From Flavobacterium ajazii (GTDB taxonomy: Bacteria; Bacteroidota; Bacteroidia; Flavobacteriales; Flavobacteriaceae), in the NCBI RefSeq assembly GCF_010614725.1, contig NZ_JAAEHL010000006.1, positions 1-64,000 on the forward strand: a stretch of DNA of 64,000 bases, in the 5' to 3' direction. Position numbers and translations under genes: made by a program. The notes under the pieces are model-generated. The model was given only the letters and a program-made list of their open reading frames with translations, was not told the origin of the DNA and made no database searches. Below are positions 1 through 10,706 of this stretch, one piece after another. Within the stretch, counting starts at the first letter, position 1. Every line of letters begins with the position of its first letter.

Positions 1-1150
1 GAACCGTTAGCAGTAACTGTTGGTGCAGAAGGATTCAATGAACCTCCCGGGCATAATGCTGATGGTGACGAAATTGCTGCAACTGTAGGGGCATTATTTA
101 CCGTTATTGCTACAACATTACTGTAAGTGGTACCACAGCCATTAGTAGCATAGTATCTAATATTCTTACCATTATCAGCATAAGCCACTGTATATGGAAG
201 TGATAAAGATGTATAAGTGCTACCCCCTGAAGTGGTAGAAATCTCCCAGCCTGAAGCCGAAACAGTAGAACCATTGTTCGTAACTGTTGGTGCAGAAGGA
301 TTCAATGAACCTCCTGAGCATAATGCTGAGGGTGATGAAATTACTGCAACTGTAGGAACATTATTTACCGTTATCGCTACAACATTACTATATGTTGTTC
401 CGCAGCCATTAGTGGCATAATATCTAATATTCTTGCCATTATCGGCATAAGCCACTGTATATGGAAGCGATAAAGCTGTATAAGTGCTACCGCCTGAAGT
501 TGTCGAAATCTCCCAGCCTGAAGCCGAAACAGTAGAACCATTATTAGTAACTGTTGGTGCTGAAGGATTCAATGAGCCTCCTGAGCATAATGCTGATGGT
601 GACGAAATTGCTGCAATTGTAGGAACATTATTTACTGTTATCGCTACAACATTACTATAAGTTGTTCCGCAGCTATTAGTAGCATAGTATCTAATATTCT
701 TGCCATTATCGGCATAAGCAACTGTATATGGAAGTGATAAAACGGTATAAGTGCTACCGCCTGAAGTCGTAGAAATCTCCCAGCCTGAAGTCATAACAGT
801 AGAACCATTGTTCGTAACTGTTGGTGCAGAAGGATTCAATGAACCTCCTGAGCATAATGCTGATGGTGAAGAAATTGCCGCAACTGTAGGAACATTATTT
901 ACTGTTAGCGCTACAACATTACTATAAGTTGTTCCACAGCCATTAGTAGCATAATATCTAATGTTCTTGCTATTATCGGCATAAGCAACTGTATATGGAA
1001 GCGATAAAGCTGTATAAGTACTGCCTCCAGATGTCGTAGAAATCTCCCAGCCTGAAGCCGTAACAGTAGAACCGTTAGCAGTAACTGTTGGTGCTGAAGG
1101 ATTCAATGAACCTCCAGGACATAATGCTGATGGTGAAGAAATTGACGTAA
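1..1150 (-). repeat. 267-bp tandem repeats (89-residue Ig-like unit)
   Basis: The marker gtaactgttggtgcagaagg recurs at about 267-bp intervals (near 12, 280, 547, 814 and 1081), giving at least four to five units that continue past the left edge. Unit length is a multiple of three, so copy-number change keeps the frame. The same unit occurs near 20130-21180 in the same orientation. Confidence 0.9.
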
Positions 1151-4064
1151 TAGTAGGAGCTGCATTAATCACAAATGTTGTAGGAGTACGACATCCTGGA
1201 TTTGTCGAACACTCTGCATAATAAATCTTTGTATCAACTGAATTAGTATTAGCCAATCCTGAACCAGTTACTCCAACCGGATTAAAAGTAGCTCCAGAGC
1301 CTAATAATGTTCCTCCTGAAGAAGCTGTATACCAGTCTATAGAACCCGGAACAGTATAGCTTATTGACAGACTAATATAATCAATAGATGCAGTTCTATT
1401 ACTTCCACTAACATCTCTAACTGAAAATGCTACTCCAAAGTTAGAAGCCTTAACTTGAGCAAGTGTTAAACTTCCATAACCCCATGAAGTAGGAGATGCA
1501 GAATAGGAAACAGCAGACTCAGAATTTGTCCAAGAAGTTGTAGTATTTGCTAAGCTAGTCCCTCCTGCTGTCCCTCCGACAATTAGATTTAAAGCAACAT
1601 CTCTAATTGCATTATTATTACTTGCAAAACGTCCAATAATTACTTCAATATTTGTAATTGTTGCATTATTAGGAATCGTAGAAAAATCATATCCTGTTGC
1701 ATTAATTAATGCAGATGTTGTGTTATTTAACGATCGTGTAGCGTAAACATTATCATTAGCATAAATATTTGTTGGATTTGTCCAAGTATTACCTGATCCA
1801 TTAGTTCCTGATGTTGGAAATTTGGTTAGTATGACAGGATTTGACACACAGCTCGTCGAAGAACTCAAAGATCCAGAACCACCTGTACAAATAGTCACTC
1901 CGGTAGTTGTTGGACCTGAAGAAGCCACCGTAATTGCATTCGAAGTTGCCGGACTTCCTGTTAAACAAGGAGTAGCATTCGAAGTCATTTCGCAAGTAAC
2001 CACATCATTATTTAACAACAAAGTACTGTTTGTATACGTTGTAGAGTTGGTTCCAACATTTACTCCATTTAATTTCCATTGATAAACCGGAGTTGTTCCT
2101 GGATTGGTTGGCGTTGCAGTAAACGTTACAGTTGTTCCCGCACAAACAGTTGCTGATGAAGCCGCAATACTTACTGAAGCTGTTAAAACAGGATTAACCG
2201 TAAGTGTAATTGCCTTTGTTCCTGTACATCCACTAGCATTGGTAACCGTCATTGTACCTGTGTAAGTTCCTGATGTAGTACCTGCCGGAATTGTTATTCC
2301 TGTTAGAGTTCCGCCTCCAGCAGCAAAAGAAAATGCAGTTGATCCCTGATCTGCCAATGTTGCCCAGTCTATACTATAACTCGTTGGCGAAAAAGTAGTC
2401 GCAGTATAAGCCATAGTTGTAGTTTGAACACTTGCACTTTGACAAGCTGCTGTAACTACTCCAGTAGTAGCTGCAGTTGATATTGTTGGATTAGAACTTA
2501 CTGATAAAGTCACATTTTGGGTAAAACTAGCAGAACAATTTGGAGTACTGCTTGTTGTTGTTACTCCTGTAATACTTAATTGCTGAGTATTATTGGCAGC
2601 CGTTAAAGCAACGGTGCTAAAACTTGCTGCACCTGAAACATCAGAAACAACACCTGTTACAGCAGTTTGTGCTACACCATTAATTGTATAACTAATAGTT
2701 GAGGTAACGCTTGGCAACAATCCTGTTAAATTAATCGTTGCACCTGATCCTACACAAGCTGTAGTGGGTTGTGTCGCACCTGTTAATGTGGGTGTTGCGC
2801 GAACTGCCAAAGTCACATTTTGGGTAAAGCTAGTTGAACAGTTTGGGGTCGAGCTTGTATTCGTTATAGATGTTATTTGCAATATCTGACCATTATTTGC
2901 AATCGTTAACACAGGAGTTGTAAAACTTCCTGCACCGGAAGCATCAGAAACAACACCTGTAATAGCAGTCTGTGCAATACCATTGATTGTATAATTAATT
3001 GTAGAAGTCGTACTAGCTAATAAACCTGTTAAATTAATTGTAGCTGCTGAACCTGCACAGACAGCAGGTTGTGCCGCAGGTTGTGCCGCACCTGTTAATG
3101 TTGGATTAGGGTTTATTGAAACACTTCCGTTCATTGGTGTGGTACATGACGTTGTTCCAGCAGTACCTATCGCTGTATAAACACCTGTAACAGTTTGACT
3201 ACCAAAAGATATGGCACTTCCTGTACCAGCTACAGCACTTCCAACAGCTGTAGAACCGTTACGATATAACTGATAATTCACCCCCAATTGTGAGTTTGCA
3301 AGTCCAACTATAGTTGAAGTACCTGCACAAACACTCGTACCAGCCATATTATAAGCCGTAGGATTATTAGCATAAAGCATAATATCATCTAAAAACCAGT
3401 CATCTCCACCCCAAGCTAGACAAACTGACGGACTAGTACTTGTCGTATTTGAAGTATTTGCTACAAATTCTAAATCTGCTGTAGTGGCTGTTGCCGGATT
3501 CCATGGAATTGTAAGAGTTATAGTTCCTTGACTTATAACTGTTGCCGAAGTAGTTCCTCCCACTGTTAAAGGAAATCCTGTTTGGGTATAAGTAGCCCCA
3601 TTGGAAGTAGAGACATTAGCTGTTGTTATTTGAGAATTGCTTACCGGATTTAAAATTGTCATGTAAGTAACACCTCCTATTTTTATATCTAACTGAGCTG
3701 TTGTAGGACAACTATTTAAACGATTTGCATTTTGTCCTTTAATTTTAAAAGTAAGCGTTAATGAATTAGAAATCAGACCGCTTAAAGTTTGTTTTAGTGA
3801 CTGATTGACAGCTCCGTCTTTTTCGATATAAATCTCATTTGGAGCCCATGTAGACTCATAATACCAGCCTGTACCAGAACCTCCTAATGTCCAGCCAGTT
3901 GCGTTACCTGTAAAAGTAGAATTGGTAACCACATTACATGTCTGCCCATAACCCATTTGAAACATCAAAAAAGTTAAGCAAAACCATTTAGCTATACTTG
4001 AAAATTTATTTTGATTTAAAGAAGAAAACAGAGAAATAGAGAACAAAAGTAATTTTTGTATCAT
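1..4064 (-). CDS. Large repeat-rich T9SS-type adhesin, C-terminus beyond window edge
   Basis: The frame is open from an ATG at 4064 to the left edge (about 1354 residues), so the C-terminus and any sorting signal are outside. The N-terminus has a long hydrophobic leader ending near MGYGQT, somewhat longer than a usual signal peptide. A beta-rich region follows that resembles a carbohydrate-binding jelly roll (from NVVTNSTFTGNATGW), then Ig/PKD-like repeats rich in Thr, Ser, Gly and Asn. From about 1150 to 1 it carries 89-residue repeats containing [20 protein letters not shown], nearly identical to those in the adhesin at 17378-23218. The frame at the start and at the edge agree, so I see no net frameshift. 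The role is inferred: cell-surface or secreted adhesin exported by Sec then T9SS, like its neighbours. No catalytic motif was recognised. Confidence 0.85.
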   Translation of the reverse strand, partial: MIQKLLLFSISLFSSLNQNKFSSIAKWFCLTFLMFQMGYGQTCNVVTNSTFTGNATGWTLGGSGTGWYYESTWAPNEIYIEKDGAVNQSLKQTLSGLISNSLTLTFKIKGQNANRLNSCPTTAQLDIKIGGVTYMTILNPVSNSQITTANVSTSNGATYTQTGFPLTVGGTTSATVISQGTITLTIPWNPATATTADLEFVANTSNTTSTSPSVCLAWGGDDWFLDDIMLYANNPTAYNMAGTSVCAGTSTIVGLANSQLGVNYQLYRNGSTAVGSAVAGTGSAISFGSQTVTGVYTAIGTAGTTSCTTPMNGSVSINPNPTLTGAAQPAAQPAVCAGSAATINLTGLLASTTSTINYTINGIAQTAITGVVSDASGAGSFTTPVLTIANNGQILQITSITNTSSTPNCSTSFTQNVTLAVRATPTLTGATQPTTACVGSGATINLTGLLPSVTSTISYTINGVAQTAVTGVVSDVSGAASFSTVALTAANNTQQLSITGVTTTSSTPNCSASFTQNVTLSVSSNPTISTAATTGVVTAACQSASVQTTTMAYTATTFSPTSYSIDWATLADQGSTAFSFAAGGGTLTGITIPAGTTSGTYTGTMTVTNASGCTGTKAITLTVNPVLTASVSIAASSATVCAGTTVTFTATPTNPGTTPVYQWKLNGVNVGTNSTTYTNSTLLLNNDVVTCEMTSNATPCLTGSPATSNAITVASSGPTTTGVTICTGGSGSLSSSTSCVSNPVILTKFPTSGTNGSGNTWTNPTNIYANDNVYATRSLNNTTSALINATGYDFSTIPNNATITNIEVIIGRFASNNNAIRDVALNLIVGGTAGGTSLANTTTSWTNSESAVSYSASPTSWGYGSLTLAQVKASNFGVAFSVRDVSGSNRTASIDYISLSISYTVPGSIDWYTASSGGTLLGSGATFNPVGVTGSGLANTNSVDTKIYYAECSTNPGCRTPTTFVINAAPTITSISSPSALCPGGSLNPSAPTVTANGSTVTASGWEISTTSGGSTYTALSLPYTVAYADNSKNIRYYATNGCGTTYSNVVALTVNNVPTVAAISSPSALCSGGSLNPSAPTVTNNGSTVMTSGWEISTTSGGSTYTVLSLPYTVAYADNGKNIRYYATNSCGTTYSNVVAITVNNVPTIAAISSPSALCSGGSLNPSAPTVTNNGSTVSASGWEISTTSGGSTYTALSLPYTVAYADNGKNIRYYATNGCGTTYSNVVAITVNNVPTVAVISSPSALCSGGSLNPSAPTVTNNGSTVSASGWEISTTSGGSTYTSLSLPYTVAYADNGKNIRYYATNGCGTTYSNVVAITVNNAPTVAAISSPSALCPGGSLNPSAPTVTANG

Positions 4065-4442
4065 ATTGTAGGTTTTATATTTTAGATTTGGGCGTTGGGA
4101 TGAGGTTTTTGCTTAATCAACAGTTGTTTTGTTAATTGGTCTTTTAACCATCAAAAAAAAGCTATAATTAAACAACAAAAATAACTTTTCTGCAATTTAT
4201 TTTTAAGCAAAAAAAAAGAAACTCGACTAATGACATATTTATCCGACATGTTGCTATTTTTTGATGCAAAAATAATTTTTAAAAAGTAAATTCCTTCAAT
4301 TTATTTAGTTTTACAAAAAATAATTTTAAAATAATACTCATATTAAACGATAACTAACTTAAAATCAAAGCTATATTTCACAAAAAAAAGTCCAAAAGTT
4401 TTTACTTTCGGACTTTTCACTAAAATAAACTAAACTAACTAA
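4065..4442. other. AT-rich intergenic region between two adhesin genes
   Basis: No coding frame is supported. It contains the terminator of the 4443-9317 gene and, on the minus strand, more than one possible TAnnTTTG box (for example complement of 4176-4183 and 4267-4274) for the 1-4064 gene. In such AT-rich DNA these boxes are weak evidence and I cannot choose between them. Confidence 0.5.
4387..4417 (-). terminator. Rho-independent terminator of the 1624-residue adhesin gene
   Basis: Stem AAAGTCC-AAAG / CTTT-CGGACTTT with a short loop; on the minus strand it ends in a run of T. It lies just beyond the stop codon at 4443. The loop side contains actttcg, also seen in the terminators at 9476 and 17324. 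Confidence 0.8.
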
Positions 4443-7400
4443 TTATCTAAAAATAATTTTTTGTGTTTCTTCATGATCATTTTTCAAAATGACTTTTACA
4501 AGCAAAACCTGTTCTGTGGCCGGCAACTGACTTACAGAAAATTGTTTACTGCTCAACTTTTCATTTTTATAAATAAGTTTACCAGAAATATCATATATGA
4601 AAACTTTATTTATATCATTGACAGCAGAAGTAATGGTTATGATTTTATTTTTAACAGATACTGTCAAACCTTTTTTATTCATTTCAAAACCATCTGAACC
4701 AAGAGCATTACTAGTGTATCTTAAAACAAAACGGTCATTAAAAGTTCCGGCTGTTGTCATGAATATATAATTGGCTGCCTGCAAATTATGGACGGTGTTA
4801 GCTAATTTATCTTCGAGATAAATCGCCTGATTTGTCAAAGCACCATCTGTTTTATTTATTGCTATTGTAAAACTGCCCGCTATAGTAGTTTTATATCCCA
4901 AGGGAACAACATCTGTGTTATCAAAAGGCAAAGCGCGCCCCTGAATTACAAGATTAGCCCCATTATTAATACTATAAAAATCCACATAAGGATTACCATC
5001 AAAACTTACTCCGTCAAACTGATCTTCATAATTATTAGTGGCTCCTTCAACATATCCTATTAAAGTTTGTTTATAAACCCCTTCCTGATTACTCAAATCA
5101 AGCCACAAACGATGCCTTTCAAGTTCACTACTTTTTCCCGATCTGTAAAACTGACTATTATTTCCTGCAACACGCATCGCATTTGTAAAGGTTATTGTTC
5201 CCTGACCTTTTGCTGTGGCAAAAAATGATTGTCCCGCAGCAATTTTACCGAGTGGAGTCGAATTATTTGCACCCGGATTTGCAGCTGGAGCCGTTACACC
5301 TGTTCCGCCGGTTGTATTATAACTTGCATAATCATTGGACTGATAAACATATTTTGATCCACTTTGGGCAATTCCGGTATTATGAGTCCATAAATAAATT
5401 GTTCCTTCTAAAATAGCAGAATTGGCGAGCAAAAATAAATCTGCATCTAATGCGGAAGGATATGGATTCCCTATTAAAAAGTTTCGGGCAGCAGTAAGTG
5501 ATGTTATTTGTTCCCCAAAAATACCTCCGTTATTCGGAACCCCGACAAATCGGACAGGCTGTTCATAAGGAAAGACAACATTCTCTCCATTGCCCCAAAG
5601 TCCGGCTTTAGGTGTTCTTATAATATATCCTTTTCCTACGGTCATTACAGAAGCTGGTGATTCCTGAAACCAATTCGGAGTAGTCGCATCATACGAAAAA
5701 TATTTATCTGATAAGGTATTTGGAGAGATGTCATACAGTACCTGGCGCCCTATTGGTGCAGACCAGTAGGTATAATCAAAGTTTTTCATTGGAAAAGAAA
5801 TCCTTTTATAAATAATATCTCCTGTATTACTAACATCATTGGTCTGAACAAGGCTTGCATTGTTTTCAAAAGTTAATGTCCCTCCTGTTGTGGTTACCGC
5901 ATTGGTAATCGTAAATGTATGTCCCGAATTTACGGTCACTGACACTCCTGAATTTACAGTACAGGTACAACCGCTTAAATCTCCTGTTGAACTATAATTG
6001 CCTGCAAAAACAATATAATTATTAATTGTTGGCGCAGTCGACCATGAAGAACCATTCCATGTTGATGTTGTTACCACCAAAGGATTCAGCACAATATTAG
6101 CTGAATTAGGAGAATAACATGCATCTGTCTTAACGGCTACAGTAAAAGTGTTATTTGGAGCAAGATCAGATATAGTGACACTAGTTCCACTGCCTGAATA
6201 AGTCTGACCTGTTGAAAATTGCAATGTCCATTCTCCGGCAGGAAGACCATTTAAGACTACCTTGGCTGTCGGATTAGCACATGTAGCCTGAGTTATTGTT
6301 CCTACTGTAGGTGCAGCAGGACCTGTACTAACTAATATCGAACTGGTATTAGACGGAGTTGCCATCATGCCACAGGCAGCATTAGAGGAACGTAATCTGT
6401 AATAATACGTCGTATTAGAACTCAGTCCTGTAACAGCTGCACTCGTAACGTTGCCGACATTTAAAGCATTATAACCTGGAACAAAACTGGTAAAACCAGC
6501 ATTTGTAGACACGTCCAAATAATAGCCATTTGCACCGTCAACAGCATTCCAATTGGCTGTAAAACTCGTACATGATAACGTTGCAGCTGCCGTAGCAAAC
6601 AGCGTTTTGGGTTGTAAGGTTTGATATTGAATAGTATTGGAATTGGCACTTACACCGCAGCTTGTATTTCTGCGTACTCGGTAATATATCGGACCCGGAG
6701 GAACATTGGTCACGGCATAGGTTGTTACGTTGCCGACATTTAAACCATTGTAGCCTGAAACAAAACTGGTAAAAGCGGCATCTGTAGCTACATCCAGTAT
6801 ATAACTTGTGGTTCCTCCTACTGCATTCCAATTTGCATTAATAGTAGAGGTACAATTGGCACCTGTTCCTGAGGTTGCGGTTACTGTACTTGCTGAGCCA
6901 ACTGTAAAAACTTTAGCATTTGGGCTGCTTACACCTGTCAATGCTACTGTAACCCTATAGTCCCCGGGTGTCAAACCTGCCAGGTTTTTTGTAGTAGCAA
7001 TAACAGTGTTGTTTCCTACTCTCTGCCAGGCATATGTATAAGGATCTGCCCATACAGGAGAGTTCACAAAGGTTCCATTAGTACCAGCAGGAGTTGATGT
7101 TAGTATTGTTCCGGTACCATCGAAAAAATTATATCCTGCAATTATGCCGGCTTCAACACCAGAATACGTAGTTGGTCCAAAAGCCAGACTCGTAATTCTG
7201 GATTGTGAAAGTGCTGTATTATAAAATCCTACTTTTAATACATTCCCGCTAAATGATTCTCCCACAACATCATTAAACACACGACTGCCAATTTTAGTAC
7301 TAAACGCAGAAGCACCATAATTAGAAGTCGTTGTTACACCTCCGGTCACAGTTACACTAACACCATCAATATATATCCTGATTCTTGTTCCATCTCCAGT

Positions 7401-9317
7401 TGCTGCTATATGATGCCATTGGCCATTTCCTAAAGAAGCAGGAAGTGATGCAGTAGCTATACCAGATGCATTTGTCCACAACTCAATAGTTGTTGAGTTA
7501 ACAAACCCAAATTCAATAGCATTATTCTGTCCAAACAAACTTGTTCTTCCGGTAATATCGGCTAAATTAAACTTTATCCATCCCTCGATTGTAAAAGCGC
7601 TTCGGTTAGAAAGCATTTGGGATCCTAAATCGATATAATCATTATCTGCTTTTACAAAATTTACACTATTGTTCATGTTCGTGATAGTGATGCTACCATC
7701 GGATGCACTGCTACAAGTTGCATCTAAAATCGTTGCCGTAGGCTGCGGCAATAGCGAAAAAATTGTCATTTCTGTAGTAGCATCTGTACAACCTGAGACA
7801 CTATAAGTGATGGTATAAGTACCACCTGCACTTGCTGCCAGGTTTACCTCTCCGGTTGATGTACTCACAAAAGACAAACCGGAAGGAGTGGCCGAATAAG
7901 TACCGCCAGTTGCCCCTGTTTGTGTAGCTGCAACCGTACCTATTGCTATAAAAGCATTTCCAGGATATGAAATTGCTGGAGGAGGTGTAAATCTATAGAC
8001 CTGTCCTGTGGCTGGTTTCGTATTCAGTGTAAATATAAAAGAACTGGATGTAGTTGTGGGACTTGCACTTGTATTGTTAAGAAGCAAATAATTATTATTT
8101 GCATCATATATCCCTATAGTAGCAGAGGGGTTTCGTAATGCACCCGTACCCTGTTTATAAATGTACTCTACAACATTGCTTTTCTCATATAACCATATCT
8201 GAAAAGAAATGGCATCAGCAGCACCGGCATAATCCCATTTCTGTTTAGAAAATTCAATCTTAAAAATCCTGTTTGGTGCTGTACCCGAGGTTACATATTT
8301 TGGAATTACGGTAAGTTCAATATCATCCCACAACGCAAATAATGCAGGCTTTATAATGTTCGCATTGGCAATATTGTTTGTATAATTTTGTGATGCTGTT
8401 GGAGTAGGTGATGCAAATGTAATCCATCCATTACTGGAAACCCGTATACTGGAATAAAAAGCACCTGCAAAATTAAAGGTAAAAGGTAGAGTAACAGCAT
8501 TCGACAAAGCATCATCTGAACTCGCCGCCAGCCCTGTTACATCTGTAGTAGACAATAGATTATCGTATGTCCTTGAACTTGCAGAAAAACAATAATTATT
8601 TGCTTCTAACCCAGCTGCAACCGGTGGACTAAATCTATAAATCTGCCCTGTTGCAGGTTTTGTTCCAATATTAGTTGTAAAAACATCTGATTGTGCAATA
8701 GGTATTCCGCTGGAATTATTTAATGTCAAATATCGGCCGGAACCATCGTATACTCCTATTGAAGCCCCGCCAGAAGATGCAGTATTTGCCGCTACCGCCC
8801 CCTGATTGTACAAAAATTCAACTACATTGGTGGTTTCAAAAAGCCATACCTGAAACGAAATTACATCTCCGGCAACACCATTATTCCAGCTTTGCTGCAT
8901 CCACTCTACTTTAAACCTCCTGTGTGGTGCAATTCCGGTCGTTACATATCGGGGTGCAACATTACATTTCAAATTATCCCATAAAGGAAATAAAATCGGT
9001 TTTCTTGTTTCTGCATTTGCCTGCGTATTATCATTAGATTCTACAGGAGTTCCCGCACCTAAATACATCCAACCATTGGGGGAAACTCTTATAGAAGTAT
9101 AAGCAGTTCCTGCAAAAGTAAAAGTAAAAGGAAGGGTTATCGCATTTGAAACTCCTTCATCTGCAGTTGCAGATATTGAAGTGTCTGTAACTCCGGCAAC
9201 TCCTGTAAGAGAAATGTAATTTCCCTGAATCGCAGTAAAACTATAATTACTTGCAGACTGTCCAAATGAATTTACAAAAATTAAAAAGAGCCCTATTGTA
9301 GTGTAGATATTTTTCAT
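4443..9317 (-). CDS. T9SS-secreted multidomain adhesin with LamG-like domain
   Basis: 1624 residues with a Sec signal peptide (MKNIYTTIGLFLIFVNSFGQ). Two related N-terminal modules of about 200 residues follow (about 22-230 and 245-445; shared LPFTFxFAG and SSIRVSxNGW motifs). Next is a concanavalin A/LamG-like domain at about 550-705 (FTIEGWIKF, WHHIAATGDGTRIRIYIDGV), then fibronectin III-like repeats at about 810-1000. From about 1085 comes the C-terminal module shared with the other adhesins here ([28 protein letters not shown]), ending in a sorting domain whose last stretch is KVFIYDISGKLIYKN... and a basic terminus. This ending resembles the class annotated as T9SS sorting signal type C; the type is from memory. 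LamG and FN3-like modules suggest binding to glycans or surfaces, by inference. No hydrolase motif is visible. It has its own terminator and is probably monocistronic. Confidence 0.88.
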   Translation of the reverse strand: MKNIYTTIGLFLIFVNSFGQSASNYSFTAIQGNYISLTGVAGVTDTSISATADEGVSNAITLPFTFTFAGTAYTSIRVSPNGWMYLGAGTPVESNDNTQANAETRKPILFPLWDNLKCNVAPRYVTTGIAPHRRFKVEWMQQSWNNGVAGDVISFQVWLFETTNVVEFLYNQGAVAANTASSGGASIGVYDGSGRYLTLNNSSGIPIAQSDVFTTNIGTKPATGQIYRFSPPVAAGLEANNYCFSASSRTYDNLLSTTDVTGLAASSDDALSNAVTLPFTFNFAGAFYSSIRVSSNGWITFASPTPTASQNYTNNIANANIIKPALFALWDDIELTVIPKYVTSGTAPNRIFKIEFSKQKWDYAGAADAISFQIWLYEKSNVVEYIYKQGTGALRNPSATIGIYDANNNYLLLNNTSASPTTTSSSFIFTLNTKPATGQVYRFTPPPAISYPGNAFIAIGTVAATQTGATGGTYSATPSGLSFVSTSTGEVNLAASAGGTYTITYSVSGCTDATTEMTIFSLLPQPTATILDATCSSASDGSITITNMNNSVNFVKADNDYIDLGSQMLSNRSAFTIEGWIKFNLADITGRTSLFGQNNAIEFGFVNSTTIELWTNASGIATASLPASLGNGQWHHIAATGDGTRIRIYIDGVSVTVTGGVTTTSNYGASAFSTKIGSRVFNDVVGESFSGNVLKVGFYNTALSQSRITSLAFGPTTYSGVEAGIIAGYNFFDGTGTILTSTPAGTNGTFVNSPVWADPYTYAWQRVGNNTVIATTKNLAGLTPGDYRVTVALTGVSSPNAKVFTVGSASTVTATSGTGANCTSTINANWNAVGGTTSYILDVATDAAFTSFVSGYNGLNVGNVTTYAVTNVPPGPIYYRVRRNTSCGVSANSNTIQYQTLQPKTLFATAAATLSCTSFTANWNAVDGANGYYLDVSTNAGFTSFVPGYNALNVGNVTSAAVTGLSSNTTYYYRLRSSNAACGMMATPSNTSSILVSTGPAAPTVGTITQATCANPTAKVVLNGLPAGEWTLQFSTGQTYSGSGTSVTISDLAPNNTFTVAVKTDACYSPNSANIVLNPLVVTTSTWNGSSWSTAPTINNYIVFAGNYSSTGDLSGCTCTVNSGVSVTVNSGHTFTITNAVTTTGGTLTFENNASLVQTNDVSNTGDIIYKRISFPMKNFDYTYWSAPIGRQVLYDISPNTLSDKYFSYDATTPNWFQESPASVMTVGKGYIIRTPKAGLWGNGENVVFPYEQPVRFVGVPNNGGIFGEQITSLTAARNFLIGNPYPSALDADLFLLANSAILEGTIYLWTHNTGIAQSGSKYVYQSNDYASYNTTGGTGVTAPAANPGANNSTPLGKIAAGQSFFATAKGQGTITFTNAMRVAGNNSQFYRSGKSSELERHRLWLDLSNQEGVYKQTLIGYVEGATNNYEDQFDGVSFDGNPYVDFYSINNGANLVIQGRALPFDNTDVVPLGYKTTIAGSFTIAINKTDGALTNQAIYLEDKLANTVHNLQAANYIFMTTAGTFNDRFVLRYTSNALGSDGFEMNKKGLTVSVKNKIITITSAVNDINKVFIYDISGKLIYKNEKLSSKQFSVSQLPATEQVLLVKVILKNDHEETQKIIFR

Positions 9318-9475
9318 TTTGTTTAATATTAGGGGTTAAATACTAAAAAAACACAATTAAAATATTACCTAAATTACCCCTGATAATCAAAAACTTTTAA
9401 CTCAAATGATTTAAATATTGCCTCAAAAAATTATTCTTGAGAACAACAGGATTCTACTTTCATTTTGATTATGGA

Positions 9476-9517
9476 CAAAAAAAAGATCCGATAACTTTCG
9501 TAATCGGATCTTTTTTG
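9476..9517. terminator. Strong terminator downstream of the mini sorting-domain gene
   Basis: Perfect hairpin AAAAGATCCGAT / ATCGGATCTTTT around the loop aactttcgta, with T runs on both strands. It serves the minus-strand gene ending at 9532. Confidence 0.88.
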
Positions 9518-9531
9518 TAAATACTATTATC

Positions 9532-10338
9532 TTACTTAAATAATACTTTTTTAGTAGTTGAATATCCATTTTCTAAAAACACCTTTACCAGCAAAATCTC
9601 CTGAGAAGAAGATAAACCCTGAATTATCAACTGTGAATCCCTAATGTTTTCATTCTTTAATAATTGTTTACCCAAAATATCATAAATAAAAATTTTATCA
9701 ATATTTCCTGCTATTGAATTTACATTAACTATTTGATTCTTAACCCCAATTGTAACCTCATTGCCTGCAGTTTCAAAATCATCAGTAGCTAATGCGGTAT
9801 CAGCATATCGCAGCACAAATCTGTTGTTGAACACTCCAATAGCTGTATTAAAAACATAATCACCTTGTTTTAAATTATGGATTGTATGCATCAGTTTATC
9901 TTCAATATAAATCGCCTGATTTGAAAGAACACCATCGGTATGATCAATTGAAATAGTAAATTCTCCCGCTATGATGCTACGGAAACCTAAAGGGACCACA
10001 TCTGAAACGGCAAAAGGAAGTGCACGACCCTGAATAACGAGATTTCTTCCTGAATTAATACTATAAAAATCAATAAATGGATTAGCATCTAAGCTTAATC
10101 CGTCAAAATCGCTATCAAATCCATTGGTTGCTCCCTCAATATAACCAACTAAAAGCTGTTTAAAAGCCCCGCCTGTATTACTAAGGTTAAGCCATACACG
10201 ATGTCTTTCCAGCAAACTGGGCTTAGCTGGATTTACCAGCTCTTCTCCCGAAACTTTTAATACGTTATTTACCGATTGCCCAAATGTGCACATAAAAAGC
10301 ATAAGCATGCTTAATGTAATAAATCTCTTTTTCATCAC
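9532..10338 (-). CDS. Miniature T9SS protein: signal peptide plus C-terminal sorting module only
   Basis: 268 residues. A signal peptide (about 1-20, ending MCTFGQ) is followed after about 20 residues by LLERHRVWLNLSNTGGAFKQ, which aligns with the last 230 residues of the large adhesins in this cluster, through IYIEDKL, RFVLRYAD and KIFIYDILGKQLLKN to a Lys-rich end. There is no passenger domain. It has its own terminator and about 370 bp upstream. It could be a stand-alone secreted protein, or a remnant of a large adhesin that lost its middle. The frame is fully intact and the signal peptide correctly placed, so it is not an obviously decayed gene. Function unknown. Confidence 0.85.
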   Translation of the reverse strand: MMKKRFITLSMLMLFMCTFGQSVNNVLKVSGEELVNPAKPSLLERHRVWLNLSNTGGAFKQLLVGYIEGATNGFDSDFDGLSLDANPFIDFYSINSGRNLVIQGRALPFAVSDVVPLGFRSIIAGEFTISIDHTDGVLSNQAIYIEDKLMHTIHNLKQGDYVFNTAIGVFNNRFVLRYADTALATDDFETAGNEVTIGVKNQIVNVNSIAGNIDKIFIYDILGKQLLKNENIRDSQLIIQGLSSSQEILLVKVFLENGYSTTKKVLFK

Positions 10339-10706
10339 TATATGGTTTTTTAGTTAGGTCAAAAAATTCCGATCGAAAAAAAGGGGCGATTGTAAGTCTT
10401 AATAATTTAACTATTAAAAACCTCAGAATTAAGTTAATCTTTTTTTCTCAAAAACCCGATTAAAAACACAAAAAATCGACGAAATACATAAATCATCTTA
10501 TTTTGAAGTATGAAATAACCTTTTTAACCCGTTAGATGAAATGATTAAAAAAATAATTTGTGATAAAACAAGTTTATGATTCAGCAATAAAGCATCCCAT
10601 ATTAATTCAGCTTTTTGAGAATAGATTTCTAGAAAGGTTATTTAACCCAAAAGGGCTTCGGCTTTGCTGAGCCTTATTCTAATTTACCGGATACTTTTTT
10701 TAATAA
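10339..10706. other. Intergenic region between split adhesin and mini sorting-domain gene
   Basis: No credible gene on either strand. A weak GGCT/AGCC hairpin at about 10656-10676 lies downstream of the stop at 10707, but it is short and mismatched, so I do not call it a terminator. The rest is AT-rich leader sequence of the 268-residue gene. Confidence 0.5.

Noticed and set aside
1..1150. Regular repeats that might be a CRISPR array
   Set aside because: The unit is 267 bp, continuous and protein coding in frame; there are no short repeats with unique spacers.
10656..10685. Hairpin after the split adhesin as a terminator
   Set aside because: Only four strong pairs, no T run at the stem end; insufficient compared with the neighbouring terminators.
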